From: Acidobacteriota bacterium
GTDB taxonomy: Bacteria; Acidobacteriota; Vicinamibacteria; Vicinamibacterales; CAVVIG01
NCBI GenBank assembly: GCA_028876655.1
Contig: JAGWRA010000191.1
Span: forward strand, 1 to 36,637
DNA: 36,637 nucleotides
Direction: 5' to 3'
The notes beneath the pieces were generated by a model, which saw nothing but the letters and a program-made list of their open reading frames with translations, did not search any database and had not been told where the DNA came from. Of this stretch, positions 25,767-33,736 are shown in pieces (the stretch's first letter is position 1; each line of letters begins with the position of its first letter). The position numbers and the translations under genes were made by a program.

Positions 25767-28700
25767 CTAGCTGTTGACCGCCGTTGCCGGCGCAATCTCG
25801 GGGTTCGGGTTCTTCAGCAGCGCCAGGTACGTCGTGCGCGGCCGCGTGTTCAGGTCGGCGAGCAGCCCGTAGTTGCGCGTCTGCGCCTTCAGCTTCGACA
25901 CCCGGCTGTTCGGGTCGTTGATGTCGCCGAAGACGATGACGTCGGCCGGGCAGACGGCCTGGCAGGCCGTCAGGATCTCGCCGTCCTTCACCTTCCGGTT
26001 CTGCTTCTCCGACTCGATCTTCGCTTCCTGGATCCGCTGCACGCAGTAGGTGCACTTCTCCATGACGCCCCGGCTCCGCACCGTCACGTCCGGGTTGCGC
26101 ACGAACTTCAGGCTCGCCGTGTTCCAGTCCTGATAGAGCAGGAAGTTGAACCGCCGCACCTTGTAGGGACAGTTGTTCGAGCAGTACCGCGTCCCCACGC
26201 AGCGGTTGTAGACCATGTCGTTCAGCCCTTCCGAGCTGTGCACGGTCGCCCCCACCGGGCAGACCAGCTCGCACGGCGCGTTCTCGCACTGCTGGCACGG
26301 CACCGGCTGGCTGTAGACCACCGGGTTGTCGAGCGGCCCCTCGAAGTAGCGGTCGACGCGGATCCAGTGCATCTCGCGGCCCGCCATCACCTGGTCCTTG
26401 CCGACCACCGGGATGTTGTTCTCCGCCTGGCACGCGATGACGCACGCATTGCACCCGACGCACGCGTTCAGGTCGATGCTCATGCCCCAGGCGTAGCCGG
26501 TGTAGAGGTGATCGGGCGGATACAGCGTGTCGTCCGCCGCCGGCGTCTCGACCGCCTCCTCGACGAAGTTCGGGTGCTTGCGGAACTCGTCGAGCGTCGA
26601 CACCTGGACGAAGCCGCGCCCTTCCATGTTGTAGTGGGCGCCGACGGTCGCCAGGTGGAACTCGCCGTCCACCTTCTTCATCTGCAGCCCGGCGCCGCTC
26701 CAGAGCGCCGCCGCCGTCCGGATCCGGTTCGCGTCCACGCCCGTGCCGTCGCCGACCTTGCCGCAGCGCGTCCGCCCGTAGCCGAGCGTCACCATCGCGC
26801 AGTTGTCGGGCATCCCCGGCGTAATCGACACCGGCGCCTTCAGCGTCCGCCCCTCGAAGGTCAGCTCGGCCATGTCGACCAGCTGCTGGCCGTGCTCGCC
26901 GCCCTGGTAGGCGTAGCGGGCCCCGATCCCCAGCCGCTCGGCCGTCGCCGGGCTGATGAGCACGGCGTTGTCCCACGTCAGCCGCGTGATCGGCTTCGGC
27001 AGTTCCTGCAGCCAGCCGTTGTTGGCATAGCGCCCGTCGTAGATCGTCGGATCGAAGCGGAAGACGATCTCCATCCCGCCCGACGCCGCGGGGGGAATCG
27101 CCGGCATCGCGCCGCTCAGCGTCACGTCGACGGGCGGCAGCGCCGTGTTCGGCATCACGCCGTCGTTGAGCGCCTTGCGCCAGAACAGGTTGAACGCCGA
27201 TTCGCCGTCGGTGCCGGCCAGCTGCTGCACGGCGGCGGCTTCCGCGGGCGACGCCGGCTTCACCGCGCCGGAGGCGAACTGCTGCTTCCAGTACTCCCGC
27301 ACCACCTGGTACCCGGTGCGGCTCGGCTCCGACGAGAAGGCCGCGAGCAGATCGTGCGCCGACTTCCCCTCGTAGAGCGGCGCGATGAGCGGCTGCGCCA
27401 CCGAGATCGTCCCGTCGTAGGCGCGGCCGTCGCTCCAGGCCTCGAGGTAGTGCGTCTCGGGAACGTGCCACTGGCAGTGCGCGGAGGTCTCGTTGAAATG
27501 CGAGGCCAGGTGCACCCGCAGCGCCACTCTGGCCATCGCCGCGGCGAACGGCACGTCGGCCGGCGCCGTGTAGACCGGGTTGCCGCCGACGATGACGAGC
27601 AGGTCGACCTTGCCCGCCTGCATGTCGGCCACCAGCTCGCGCAGCGACTCGACCTGGTCGACCGGGTTCGCCTCGACCGGATCGGTGTAGACCACCGTCG
27701 TCCCGACGTTGCCGAGCGCCGCATTCATCGCATGCGCCAGCACGTGCACGGCCGGCGGCTGCTGCGCCCCGGCGATGACGACCGACTTGCCCGTGTGCTG
27801 CTGGAGATCCTTGACGACCGCCGCCACGTGCCCCTGCGTCGCGGCATCGAGGCCGGCCGGCACCGTGACGCCCTTCACGCCGAGCGCGGCTGCCACCGCG
27901 GCCGCGAAGACCGCCACCTGGCTCGGGCGCAGCGCCCAGCGGTGATCGGCCATGCTGCCCGTGTTGGTCAGGCTGCTCTCGGCCACGTACAGCCGGTTCA
28001 TCGTGCTGTCGGGACCGGTGACGCGCCGGCGGGCCGAGAAATCCCGGACGTAGCGCAGCGTCCCCGGACCGCAGTCGAGGAAGTCGGCGTCGAGCGACAG
28101 CACCACGTCGGCCCGATCGAACCGGTACTGCGTGTCGACGTCCCGCCCGAACGCCATCCGGGCGGCCGCCCGCGCCGGTTCGCGCCCGGTCTGCTCGTAC
28201 TGGTGCCACTTCGCCGCGGGGTACTCCTGGAGCAGCTCGCGGAACTGCGCGGCGAGCGACGGCGAGCCGACCGTCTCGCTCAGGAACCGGAGCCCGGCCC
28301 CCTTCGTGGTCTTCTTGTTGACCAGGATCGTCTGCATCGCCCCGACGAAGGCCGTCCAGGTCGAGGTCTGGCCGAGCTCGGTGATCGACTGCGCGCGGTC
28401 GGGGTCGTAGAGCGAGAGGACCGAACCCTGCGCGTAGACGCTCGTCGATCCCAGGCTCTCGGGGTGCAGGACGTTGCCTTCGACCTTGGTCGGCCGCCCC
28501 TCGTTGCTCTTGATGAGCAGGCCGGTCGAGACGCCGCCGAGCGTCATCGCCGTCGCGAAGTACAGCGGCTTGCCGAGGACGATCTCCTGCGGCTGGGTGA
28601 CGTAGGGGACGATCAGTTCCTCGGGCTGCTTCGTGCAGGCCGTCACGCCGGCCAGCGCCAGCGACGCCCCCATCAGCTTGAGGAACGTCCGGCGGCCCAG

Positions 28701-28865
28701 CGGGTCGAGCCATTCCGACGCCCGGCTCGGGAACTCGCGGTGCAGGATCTCCTGAAAGCCCTTGTTGTCGGTCAGCTCCTCGAGGCTGCGCCAGTACTCA
28801 CGGCCGCGCGACGCCCCGAGGCGCTCGCGGATGGATGCCAGGTCGAGGGTGTGGTCTGCACTCAT
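25767..28865 (-). CDS. actB: Alternative complex III subunit ActB (iron-sulphur/molybdopterin-like)
   Basis: A 1032-residue exported protein with a Tat signal (RRTFLK at 58-63). The large middle domain resembles molybdopterin oxidoreductases, but in ActB proteins it is known to lack the cofactor. The C-terminal ferredoxin-like domain (about 800-980) carries four cysteine sets: CVGCNACVIACQ, CQQCENAPCELVCP, CVGTRYCSNNCP and CTYC with ACQAVCP. The family holds three 4Fe-4S and one 3Fe-4S clusters. It relays electrons from the quinol site to the haems. It starts 51 bases after actA and stops 19 bases before actC. Confidence 0.95.
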   Translation of the reverse strand: MSADHTLDLASIRERLGASRGREYWRSLEELTDNKGFQEILHREFPSRASEWLDPLGRRTFLKLMGASLALAGVTACTKQPEELIVPYVTQPQEIVLGKPLYFATAMTLGGVSTGLLIKSNEGRPTKVEGNVLHPESLGSTSVYAQGSVLSLYDPDRAQSITELGQTSTWTAFVGAMQTILVNKKTTKGAGLRFLSETVGSPSLAAQFRELLQEYPAAKWHQYEQTGREPARAAARMAFGRDVDTQYRFDRADVVLSLDADFLDCGPGTLRYVRDFSARRRVTGPDSTMNRLYVAESSLTNTGSMADHRWALRPSQVAVFAAAVAAALGVKGVTVPAGLDAATQGHVAAVVKDLQQHTGKSVVIAGAQQPPAVHVLAHAMNAALGNVGTTVVYTDPVEANPVDQVESLRELVADMQAGKVDLLVIVGGNPVYTAPADVPFAAAMARVALRVHLASHFNETSAHCQWHVPETHYLEAWSDGRAYDGTISVAQPLIAPLYEGKSAHDLLAAFSSEPSRTGYQVVREYWKQQFASGAVKPASPAEAAAVQQLAGTDGESAFNLFWRKALNDGVMPNTALPPVDVTLSGAMPAIPPAASGGMEIVFRFDPTIYDGRYANNGWLQELPKPITRLTWDNAVLISPATAERLGIGARYAYQGGEHGQQLVDMAELTFEGRTLKAPVSITPGMPDNCAMVTLGYGRTRCGKVGDGTGVDANRIRTAAALWSGAGLQMKKVDGEFHLATVGAHYNMEGRGFVQVSTLDEFRKHPNFVEEAVETPAADDTLYPPDHLYTGYAWGMSIDLNACVGCNACVIACQAENNIPVVGKDQVMAGREMHWIRVDRYFEGPLDNPVVYSQPVPCQQCENAPCELVCPVGATVHSSEGLNDMVYNRCVGTRYCSNNCPYKVRRFNFLLYQDWNTASLKFVRNPDVTVRSRGVMEKCTYCVQRIQEAKIESEKQNRKVKDGEILTACQAVCPADVIVFGDINDPNSRVSKLKAQTRNYGLLADLNTRPRTTYLALLKNPNPEIAPATAVNS

Positions 28866-28916
28866 GACGATTCGCTGAAACTCACAAAGAACGACGTCGG
28901 GTCCGGCGGCCGCTCC

Positions 28917-29573
28917 CTACCGGTGGCACGTCGAGCAGCTCGTCAGGTCGGCCACGGGCTTGATGTGGTACTCGGCCACGAGCTTCCGGCCCAGCGCGAG
29001 CTGATCGGTCGGCGGCGTGTAATCCATCCGGAACACGTCCGCCCGCGGACGCACGTACCGCTCCGGGTGACGATGGCAGTTCAGACACCACTGCATCTGC
29101 AGCGACTGCACCTGCACCACCAGGGGCATCTGGTCGACCCGGCCGTGACAGGTCGAGCAGCCCACCCCCTTGTTCACGTGGATGCTGTGGTTGAAATAGA
29201 CGAAGTCGGGCAGATCGTGCACCCGCACCCAGCGCAGCGACGTGTTCGTCCGATAACTCGCCCGCACCGGCTCCAGATACGAGGCCTGGTTGAAGATCTG
29301 CGAATGGCAGTTCATGCAGGTCTTCGTCGGCGGGATGCCGGCGAACGCCGACGTCTCGACCGACGTATGACAGTACCGGCAGTCGATGCCGTTGCCGCCG
29401 ACGTGCCGCGCGTGACTGAACTGGATCGGCTGCGTCTGGATTTCGTTCTGGGTCGTCACCCACCCCGAGCTCTCGAAGGCGTTCATGAAGAGCAGCAGCA
29501 GGCCCACGACGAGCAGGCCCCCGAAGATGCTCAGCTTGGAGAGGGTATTGGCGCTGCGATGAAAGATCTGCAT
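28917..29573 (-). CDS. actA: Alternative complex III subunit ActA, pentahaem cytochrome c
   Basis: A 218-residue cytochrome with one N-terminal membrane anchor (about 14-31). It has five haem c sites: CRYCH (65-69), CMNCH (86-90), CSTCH (139-143), CLNCH (163-167) and CSTCH (213-217). Extra histidines (FSHARHV, FNHSIHV) can serve as distal ligands. It is the first gene of a 12-gene operon and receives electrons from ActB. ATG at 29571-29573 has no strong ribosome-binding site. Confidence 0.95.
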   Translation of the reverse strand: MQIFHRSANTLSKLSIFGGLLVVGLLLLFMNAFESSGWVTTQNEIQTQPIQFSHARHVGGNGIDCRYCHTSVETSAFAGIPPTKTCMNCHSQIFNQASYLEPVRASYRTNTSLRWVRVHDLPDFVYFNHSIHVNKGVGCSTCHGRVDQMPLVVQVQSLQMQWCLNCHRHPERYVRPRADVFRMDYTPPTDQLALGRKLVAEYHIKPVADLTSCSTCHR

Positions 29574-29800
29574 CGGTGCGGTCGATCGAACAACTACCGG
29601 CCAAGGGCCAGCCGGCAGGACAAGTGGGCGGGGGGTTCCGGGAGAGACTGAACACGCCGCCGGACAGCAGAGGCAACGGTGGTTCCGCGGAACCCGAGGC
29701 GCTCGTCCTCCCCGTAGTGCCTGGTTCTGCCGATATCCGCGGAAGGCTCAGCCGAAAGCCACCGCAATCCGGGTCGCACGTCTGTGCGAGCCAACCGGTA

Positions 29801-29830
29801 TCTCTAACAGAAAATGAATTTGCGCGTCAA
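29801..29830 (-). promoter_or_regulatory. Candidate promoter of the act-cta operon
   Basis: On the minus strand TTGACG (-35, 29825-29830) precedes TAGAGA (-10, 29801-29806) with an 18-base AT-rich spacer. The -35 matches five of six consensus bases. The -10 is weak. A nearly palindromic element 68 bases upstream (29898-29915) may bind a regulator. Confidence 0.45.
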
Positions 29831-30050
29831 GCCACGGGTCCGAAACCGGATCGTCTCGACGTGCGTCTTAACCAGTATCCTTTCGCTCCGGCCGACATTA
29901 GGCAAGCTGCCCTAAGTGCAGGACGTTCCCGGGTCGGCCACGCCGGTCCGCGAACGGCCCGACACATTCTACGCTTTCTGGCGCAAATGCCAAGCTCGAC
30001 AACCGCGCGCCGGTTTCACGGTGGCGGCGGATGCCGGGGGGAGTGTACCC

Positions 30051-30056
30051 TAAAAT
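30051..30056 (+). promoter_or_regulatory. Candidate -10 element for the zinc-ribbon gene
   Basis: TAAAAT matches five of six -10 consensus bases in otherwise GC-rich DNA and lies 62 bases before the ATG at 30119. No convincing -35 is visible at 16-18 bases upstream. Confidence 0.35.
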
Positions 30057-30118
30057 CGCCACAGGGCGGGCGATGATTCGCACCGCGCGCATCTTCCTGC
30101 GCACGCCGGACCGCAACC

Positions 30119-30535
30119 ATGAGCGATCGCAAGTACCGCCAGCGGGGCTATCAGGACGACGACCGGCGCGAGCCGGCGGCGTCCAAACCCGGGCCCACAC
30201 CGGCGCGCGAACGGCCGGAGGGGCCGCGCACGCCGAACCTGATGGGATTCCGCGAGGTCTTCCGCTGCGCGCGCTGCGGCAACCTCCTCCCGCTGCCGGT
30301 CGCCGCCGACGGCCGCTGCAACCGCTGCGGCGTCGACCTCCATGCCTGCATCCAGTGCGTCTCGTTCGACACCGGCCGCCGCTTCGAGTGCGCGCAGACG
30401 ATTCCGGCGCGCATCACGCCGAAGGACGCCCGCAACACCTGCACGCGCTTCGCCCCGCGCACCACGATCGAACGCGAGACCGGATCGACCGCCCCCAACG
30501 ATGCTCGCAAGGCGTTCGACGATCTGTTCAAGTAG
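30119..30535 (+). CDS. Small zinc-ribbon protein of unknown function
   Basis: A 138-residue soluble protein. A basic, disordered N-terminus (about 1-40) is followed by a four-cysteine zinc ribbon, CARC and CNRC (about 50-70, FRCARCGNLLPLPV and GRCNRCGVDL). A second cysteine set follows, CIQC plus single cysteines in FECAQTIP and NTCTRF. The C-terminus ends NDARKAFDDLFK. The pattern suggests a metal-binding structural or nucleic-acid/protein-binding role. I do not recognise a named family. It is a single gene facing away from actA, with no strong ribosome site before the ATG. Confidence 0.75.
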   Translation: MSDRKYRQRGYQDDDRREPAASKPGPTPARERPEGPRTPNLMGFREVFRCARCGNLLPLPVAADGRCNRCGVDLHACIQCVSFDTGRRFECAQTIPARITPKDARNTCTRFAPRTTIERETGSTAPNDARKAFDDLFK

Positions 30536-30584
30536 CCGCGCGCGTGACTGCGCGGAACTCATCCGTTTCGCGCAGAGACGGTCG

Positions 30585-30615
30585 GTGACATCTGCGCGGC
30601 CGGGAGTCGTATAAT
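30585..30615 (+). promoter_or_regulatory. Candidate promoter of the DUF5916 gene
   Basis: A perfect TATAAT (30610-30615) follows GTGACA (30585-30590, five of six -35 bases) with a slightly long 19-base spacer. It implies a leader of about 100 nt before the ATG at 30723. Confidence 0.55.
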
Positions 30616-30722
30616 CACCGTAAATTCAGGGCCCGCCGGAAGCGTCCCCCTCGGTCGTGCATGCGCGACGGCTTCGAGTCCCCCGGTCCCGGGACTTCGG
30701 ACCTCGACAGAGGGGGTACCCC

Positions 30723-32969
30723 ATGCGCGTTCCGGCCGCCGCGCTCGCCGTCGTTCTCGCCGCCACGTCCGCTTCCGCCGTTCCCGTTCATTCCACATCC
30801 GCCTCCGGTTCCCGCACGCGCCCGACGCCGCCCGTCCTGCGCGCGCGCGACGGCCGCCTCGAGATCCGGGCGGTGCGCGCCACGACGCCGGTCGTGATCG
30901 ACGGCGTCCTCGACGACCCCGTCTGGCGGACGGCGCCGGTGGCCTCGCACTTCGTGGAGAGCGAGCCGGACGAAGGGCGGCCGGCCCGCGAACGGACGGA
31001 CGTGCAGGTCGCCTTCGACGCGCGCAATCTCTACATCGCCGCCTACTGCCACGACACGGATCCGGCGGGGATGGTCCTCAACGACGTGAAGCGTGACTTC
31101 ACGCCGGGCGATCAGGACGACTTCGAGGTGATCCTCGACACGTTCGCGGACCGCCGCAACGGGTTCGCGTTCATCACCAACGAGGGGGGCGCGAAGTCGG
31201 ACGAGCAGTTCAGCAACGAGGGGCGCGACATCAACACCAGCTGGGATGCCGTGTGGCACGTCCGGACGCGGCGCGTGGCCGACGGCTGGACGGTGGAGAT
31301 CGCGATCCCATTCCACTCGCTGCGCTTCAATCGCGCGCGGCACGAGGTCTGGGGGGTGAACTTCGGCCGGCGGATCCGCCGGCTGAACGAGCTCGACTTC
31401 TGGGCGCCGATCCCGCGCGCCTACGACCTCACGCGCGTCTCGCTGGCCGGCGATCTCGTCGGCCTCACGACGGCCGACCCCGGGCGCGACCTGAAGATCA
31501 CGCCGTACGTCCTCGGCAGCAGCGTCCGTACCGTCGGCGGGACGGCCTTCGACGGCACGGCCAACGCCGGTTTCGATCTCAAGTACGGCGTCACGCCGGC
31601 GCTCACGCTCGACGCGACCGTGCGGCCGGACTTCGCCCAGGTCGAGGCCGACGAGCAGCAGGTCAACCTCACGCAGTTCAGCCAGTTCTTCCCCGAGAAG
31701 CGGCCGTTCTTCCTGGAGAACGCGGGGCTCTTCTACGTGGGCGACGCCGGCGTGAACAACCGCATCACGGCCCCGACGCCCGACGAGGACCTGATGCTGT
31801 TCTTCAGCCGCCGCATCGGCCTGTCGTCGACCGGCGCGCCGATCCCGATCCTCGGCGGCGCGCGGCTCACCGGCTGGACCCACGGCGTCGGCATCGGCCT
31901 CATGACCGCGCAGACGGGCCGGTCGGGCCGCACGCCGGGCAACAACTACACGGTGCTCCGTGTCCGCCGCGACCTGTTCCGGAATTCCGACGTCGGCGCC
32001 ATCTTCATGATGCGGCAGGCGAGCGGCTCGTCGCAGGACTTCAACCGCGTGTACGGCGTCGACGCCAACCTCCGCTTCTTCGGCAACCTCGACTGGAGCT
32101 CGTACGCCATCCGGTCGGCGGCGCCCGGACAGACCCGCGGGCAGTACGCCTGGCGCACGTCGATCACCCGCGACACCGACTTCGACGACATCCAGACGGG
32201 CGTGATGGCGATCGGCGATCACTTCCGCGACGACCTCGGCTACTACCGCCGCACGAGCGATCGGAAGTTCTTCCTCAACGCCGGCATCCGGCCCCGCCTG
32301 GCCTCGCTGCAGCGTCACGGCATCCTGGAGATGCACCCGCACGTCACCTGGAGCTACTACACGGATCTGTCGGGCCGGATGGTCGCTAGGAGCCTCCGCA
32401 CCGGCTACACCTTCTTCTTCAACAACGGCGGGTACACCGAGGTCGCCTTCACCCCGCAGTTCCAGGCCCTCGCCACGCCGTTCACGATCCATCCCGGCTC
32501 GCCCGCGATCCCGGCGGGGCGCTACGGCTGGGACGAGTACCAGGCCCTGCTCAACTCCGATCCGAGCCGCGCACTCTCGTTCAACGTCACCGTCACGACC
32601 GGCGGGCTGTGGAGCGGGACGCAGCGGACCGTGAGCGCGGGGCTGACGCTGCGGGCGTCCTATCACTTCATGGCGAGCCTGAGCCTCCAGCGGACGGCCG
32701 CGCACCTCCATCTGCCCGAGACGCAGTTCGTCACCGACCTCTGGACGCTGAGCACGAACTACTCGTTCACGCGGAACATGTTCCTCGGCTCGCTGATCCA
32801 GTACTTCCAGGACCTGGGACAGATGAACATGAACATCCGCTTCAACTTCATCCACCACCCGCTCAGCAACCTCTACCTCGTCTACAACGAGGAGCGCGTC
32901 ACGACGCCCGAGGTGCTGACGCCCGGCCGGGGGCTGATCCTGAAGTTCACGCAGCTGATGTCGTTCTGA
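30723..32969 (+). CDS. DUF5916 outer-membrane protein with CBM9-like N-terminal domain
   Basis: A 748-residue exported protein. The signal peptide (about 1-19, MRVPAAALAVVLAATSASA) is followed by a carbohydrate-binding-family-9-like domain (about 40-230), with hallmarks PVVIDGVLDDPVWRTAP and VQVAFDARNLYIAAYCHD. The DUF5916 barrel starts near GVNFGRRIRRLNELDFWAPI and includes LDATVRPDFAQVEADEQQVN and FFPEKRPFFLENAGLF. The C-terminus LKFTQLMSF ends in Phe. Family members are common in Acidobacteriota and Bacteroidota. Their substrate is unknown, and glycan or peptide handling at the cell surface is inference. ATG 30723 is chosen over the frame's upstream extension because it yields a signal peptide and follows AGAGGGGG. 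Confidence 0.88.
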   Translation: MRVPAAALAVVLAATSASAVPVHSTSASGSRTRPTPPVLRARDGRLEIRAVRATTPVVIDGVLDDPVWRTAPVASHFVESEPDEGRPARERTDVQVAFDARNLYIAAYCHDTDPAGMVLNDVKRDFTPGDQDDFEVILDTFADRRNGFAFITNEGGAKSDEQFSNEGRDINTSWDAVWHVRTRRVADGWTVEIAIPFHSLRFNRARHEVWGVNFGRRIRRLNELDFWAPIPRAYDLTRVSLAGDLVGLTTADPGRDLKITPYVLGSSVRTVGGTAFDGTANAGFDLKYGVTPALTLDATVRPDFAQVEADEQQVNLTQFSQFFPEKRPFFLENAGLFYVGDAGVNNRITAPTPDEDLMLFFSRRIGLSSTGAPIPILGGARLTGWTHGVGIGLMTAQTGRSGRTPGNNYTVLRVRRDLFRNSDVGAIFMMRQASGSSQDFNRVYGVDANLRFFGNLDWSSYAIRSAAPGQTRGQYAWRTSITRDTDFDDIQTGVMAIGDHFRDDLGYYRRTSDRKFFLNAGIRPRLASLQRHGILEMHPHVTWSYYTDLSGRMVARSLRTGYTFFFNNGGYTEVAFTPQFQALATPFTIHPGSPAIPAGRYGWDEYQALLNSDPSRALSFNVTVTTGGLWSGTQRTVSAGLTLRASYHFMASLSLQRTAAHLHLPETQFVTDLWTLSTNYSFTRNMFLGSLIQYFQDLGQMNMNIRFNFIHHPLSNLYLVYNEERVTTPEVLTPGRGLILKFTQLMSF

Positions 32970-32981
32970 GCCGGCGGCGGA

Positions 32982-33010
32982 TCGCCATCCGCGCCCGAGC
33001 GTGCCATAAT
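32982..33010 (+). promoter_or_regulatory. Candidate promoter giving a leaderless selenoprotein mRNA
   Basis: TCGCCA (32982-32987, four of six) and CATAAT (33005-33010, five of six) are spaced by 17 bases. A start site seven bases after the -10 would fall on the ATG at 33017, and no ribosome-binding site is visible before that ATG. A leaderless transcript is therefore likely. Confidence 0.45.
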
Positions 33011-33016
33011 CGGGGC

Positions 33017-33730
33017 ATGGCTCTGCTCTCCGAACCCGATCGCCAACGGCTGCGCGAGGCGCTCGACGCCATGCCCGCGCCCGTCCGGCTGATGTTCTTC
33101 ACGCAGACCCTCGGCTGCGAGACCTGCCTGCTCGCCCGGCAGATCCTGGACGAGCTGGTCTCGCTCTCCGCCAGACTCACGCTCGAGGAAGTGAACCTCG
33201 TCCTCGACAAGGACAAGGCGGCGGCCTGGGGCATCGACCGCGTGCCGGCGATCGTCGTCGCCGCGGGTGGATCCGACGAGGTGGACGCCCGCGGGCTCCG
33301 CTTCTACGGCGCGCCGTCGGGCTACGAGTTCATGTCGCTGCTCGATGCCGTGATGCTGGTGTCGGGGCTGGCGGAAGGGGCCGGCGAGCCGGCGCTGTCC
33401 GACGAGAGCCTCGAGCTGCTGGCCGGCGTCGACCAGGCGGTCGACCTGCAGGTGTTCGTCACCCCCACCTGACCGCACTGTCCCCGGGCGGTCAGCCTGG
33501 CTCAACGCATGGCGCTCGCCAATCCGCACGTCCGCGCCACGATCGTCGAAGCGACGGAGTTTCCCGACCTGGCCCGCCAGTACCGTGTCACCGGCGTGCC
33601 GAAGACGGTCGTCAACAACACGACCGAGATCCTGGGGGCGCTCCCCGAGGAGATGTTCGTCCGGCAGGCGCTGCAGGATCTGGAGAAGGTCACCGAGGAC
33701 AGCGCGCGCGACAAGCCGCCGGCCGGGTAG
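33017..33730 (+). CDS. Protein-disulfide-oxidoreductase-like selenoprotein (tandem thioredoxin folds, in-frame UGA read as Sec)
   Basis: One reading frame of 237 residues if UGA at 33470-33472 is decoded as selenocysteine 152. Domain 1 (about 1-115) has the active site Cys34-Glu-Thr-Cys37 and the cis-Pro segment IDRVPAIVVA. Domain 2 (about 140-225) reads LQVFVTPT-U-PHCPRAV, so the redox site is Sec152-Pro-His-Cys155, with its own cis-Pro segment VTGVPKTVVN. Downstream residues EFPDLARQYRVTGVPKTVV and GALPEEMF match the second domain of PDO/Grx-like proteins and continue for 85 codons without a stop. A SECIS-like hairpin follows the UGA. Total length equals the usual PDO length. Alternatives are a nonsense mutation or a sequencing error (TGC to TGA). 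It ends six bases from the convergent permease gene. Confidence 0.82.
33484..33500 (+). promoter_or_regulatory. Candidate bacterial SECIS hairpin
   Basis: CCGGGC (33484-33489) pairs with GCCTGG (33495-33500) over six base pairs, one of them G-U. The loop is GGTCA (33490-33494). Seventeen nucleotides separate the UGA from the loop. Loop sequence and distance agree with the bacterial SECIS consensus (G in the first two loop positions) and with the E. coli fdhF element as I recall it. Confidence 0.7.
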
Positions 33731-33736
33731 GGTCCC

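Larger units (their letters stand above)
29574..30118. other. Intergenic region between actA and the zinc-ribbon gene
   Basis: No gene is seen in these 545 bases. The centre (29800-29900) is AT-rich for this genome and carries the candidate act promoter. An almost perfect palindrome, TTAGGCAAGCTGCCCTAA, lies at 29898-29915 (one unpaired C). TAAAAT at 30051-30056 is a likely -10 for the plus-strand gene. About 220 bases would form the untranslated leader of the act mRNA. Confidence 0.5.

Noticed and set aside
25749-29651. A 1300-codon plus-strand open frame antisense to actA-actB
   Set aside because: Composition is typical of reverse-strand shadow (Arg, His, Val, Asp), and ActB and ActA on the other strand have unmistakable iron-sulphur and haem motifs.
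33017-33472. A stand-alone 151-residue thioredoxin-like gene ending at the UGA, with a separate small gene at 33509-33730
   Set aside because: The second piece would start after its own active site and has no ribosome-binding site. Both pieces share one frame and together make a full PDO-like protein, so a single Sec-containing gene explains the sequence better.
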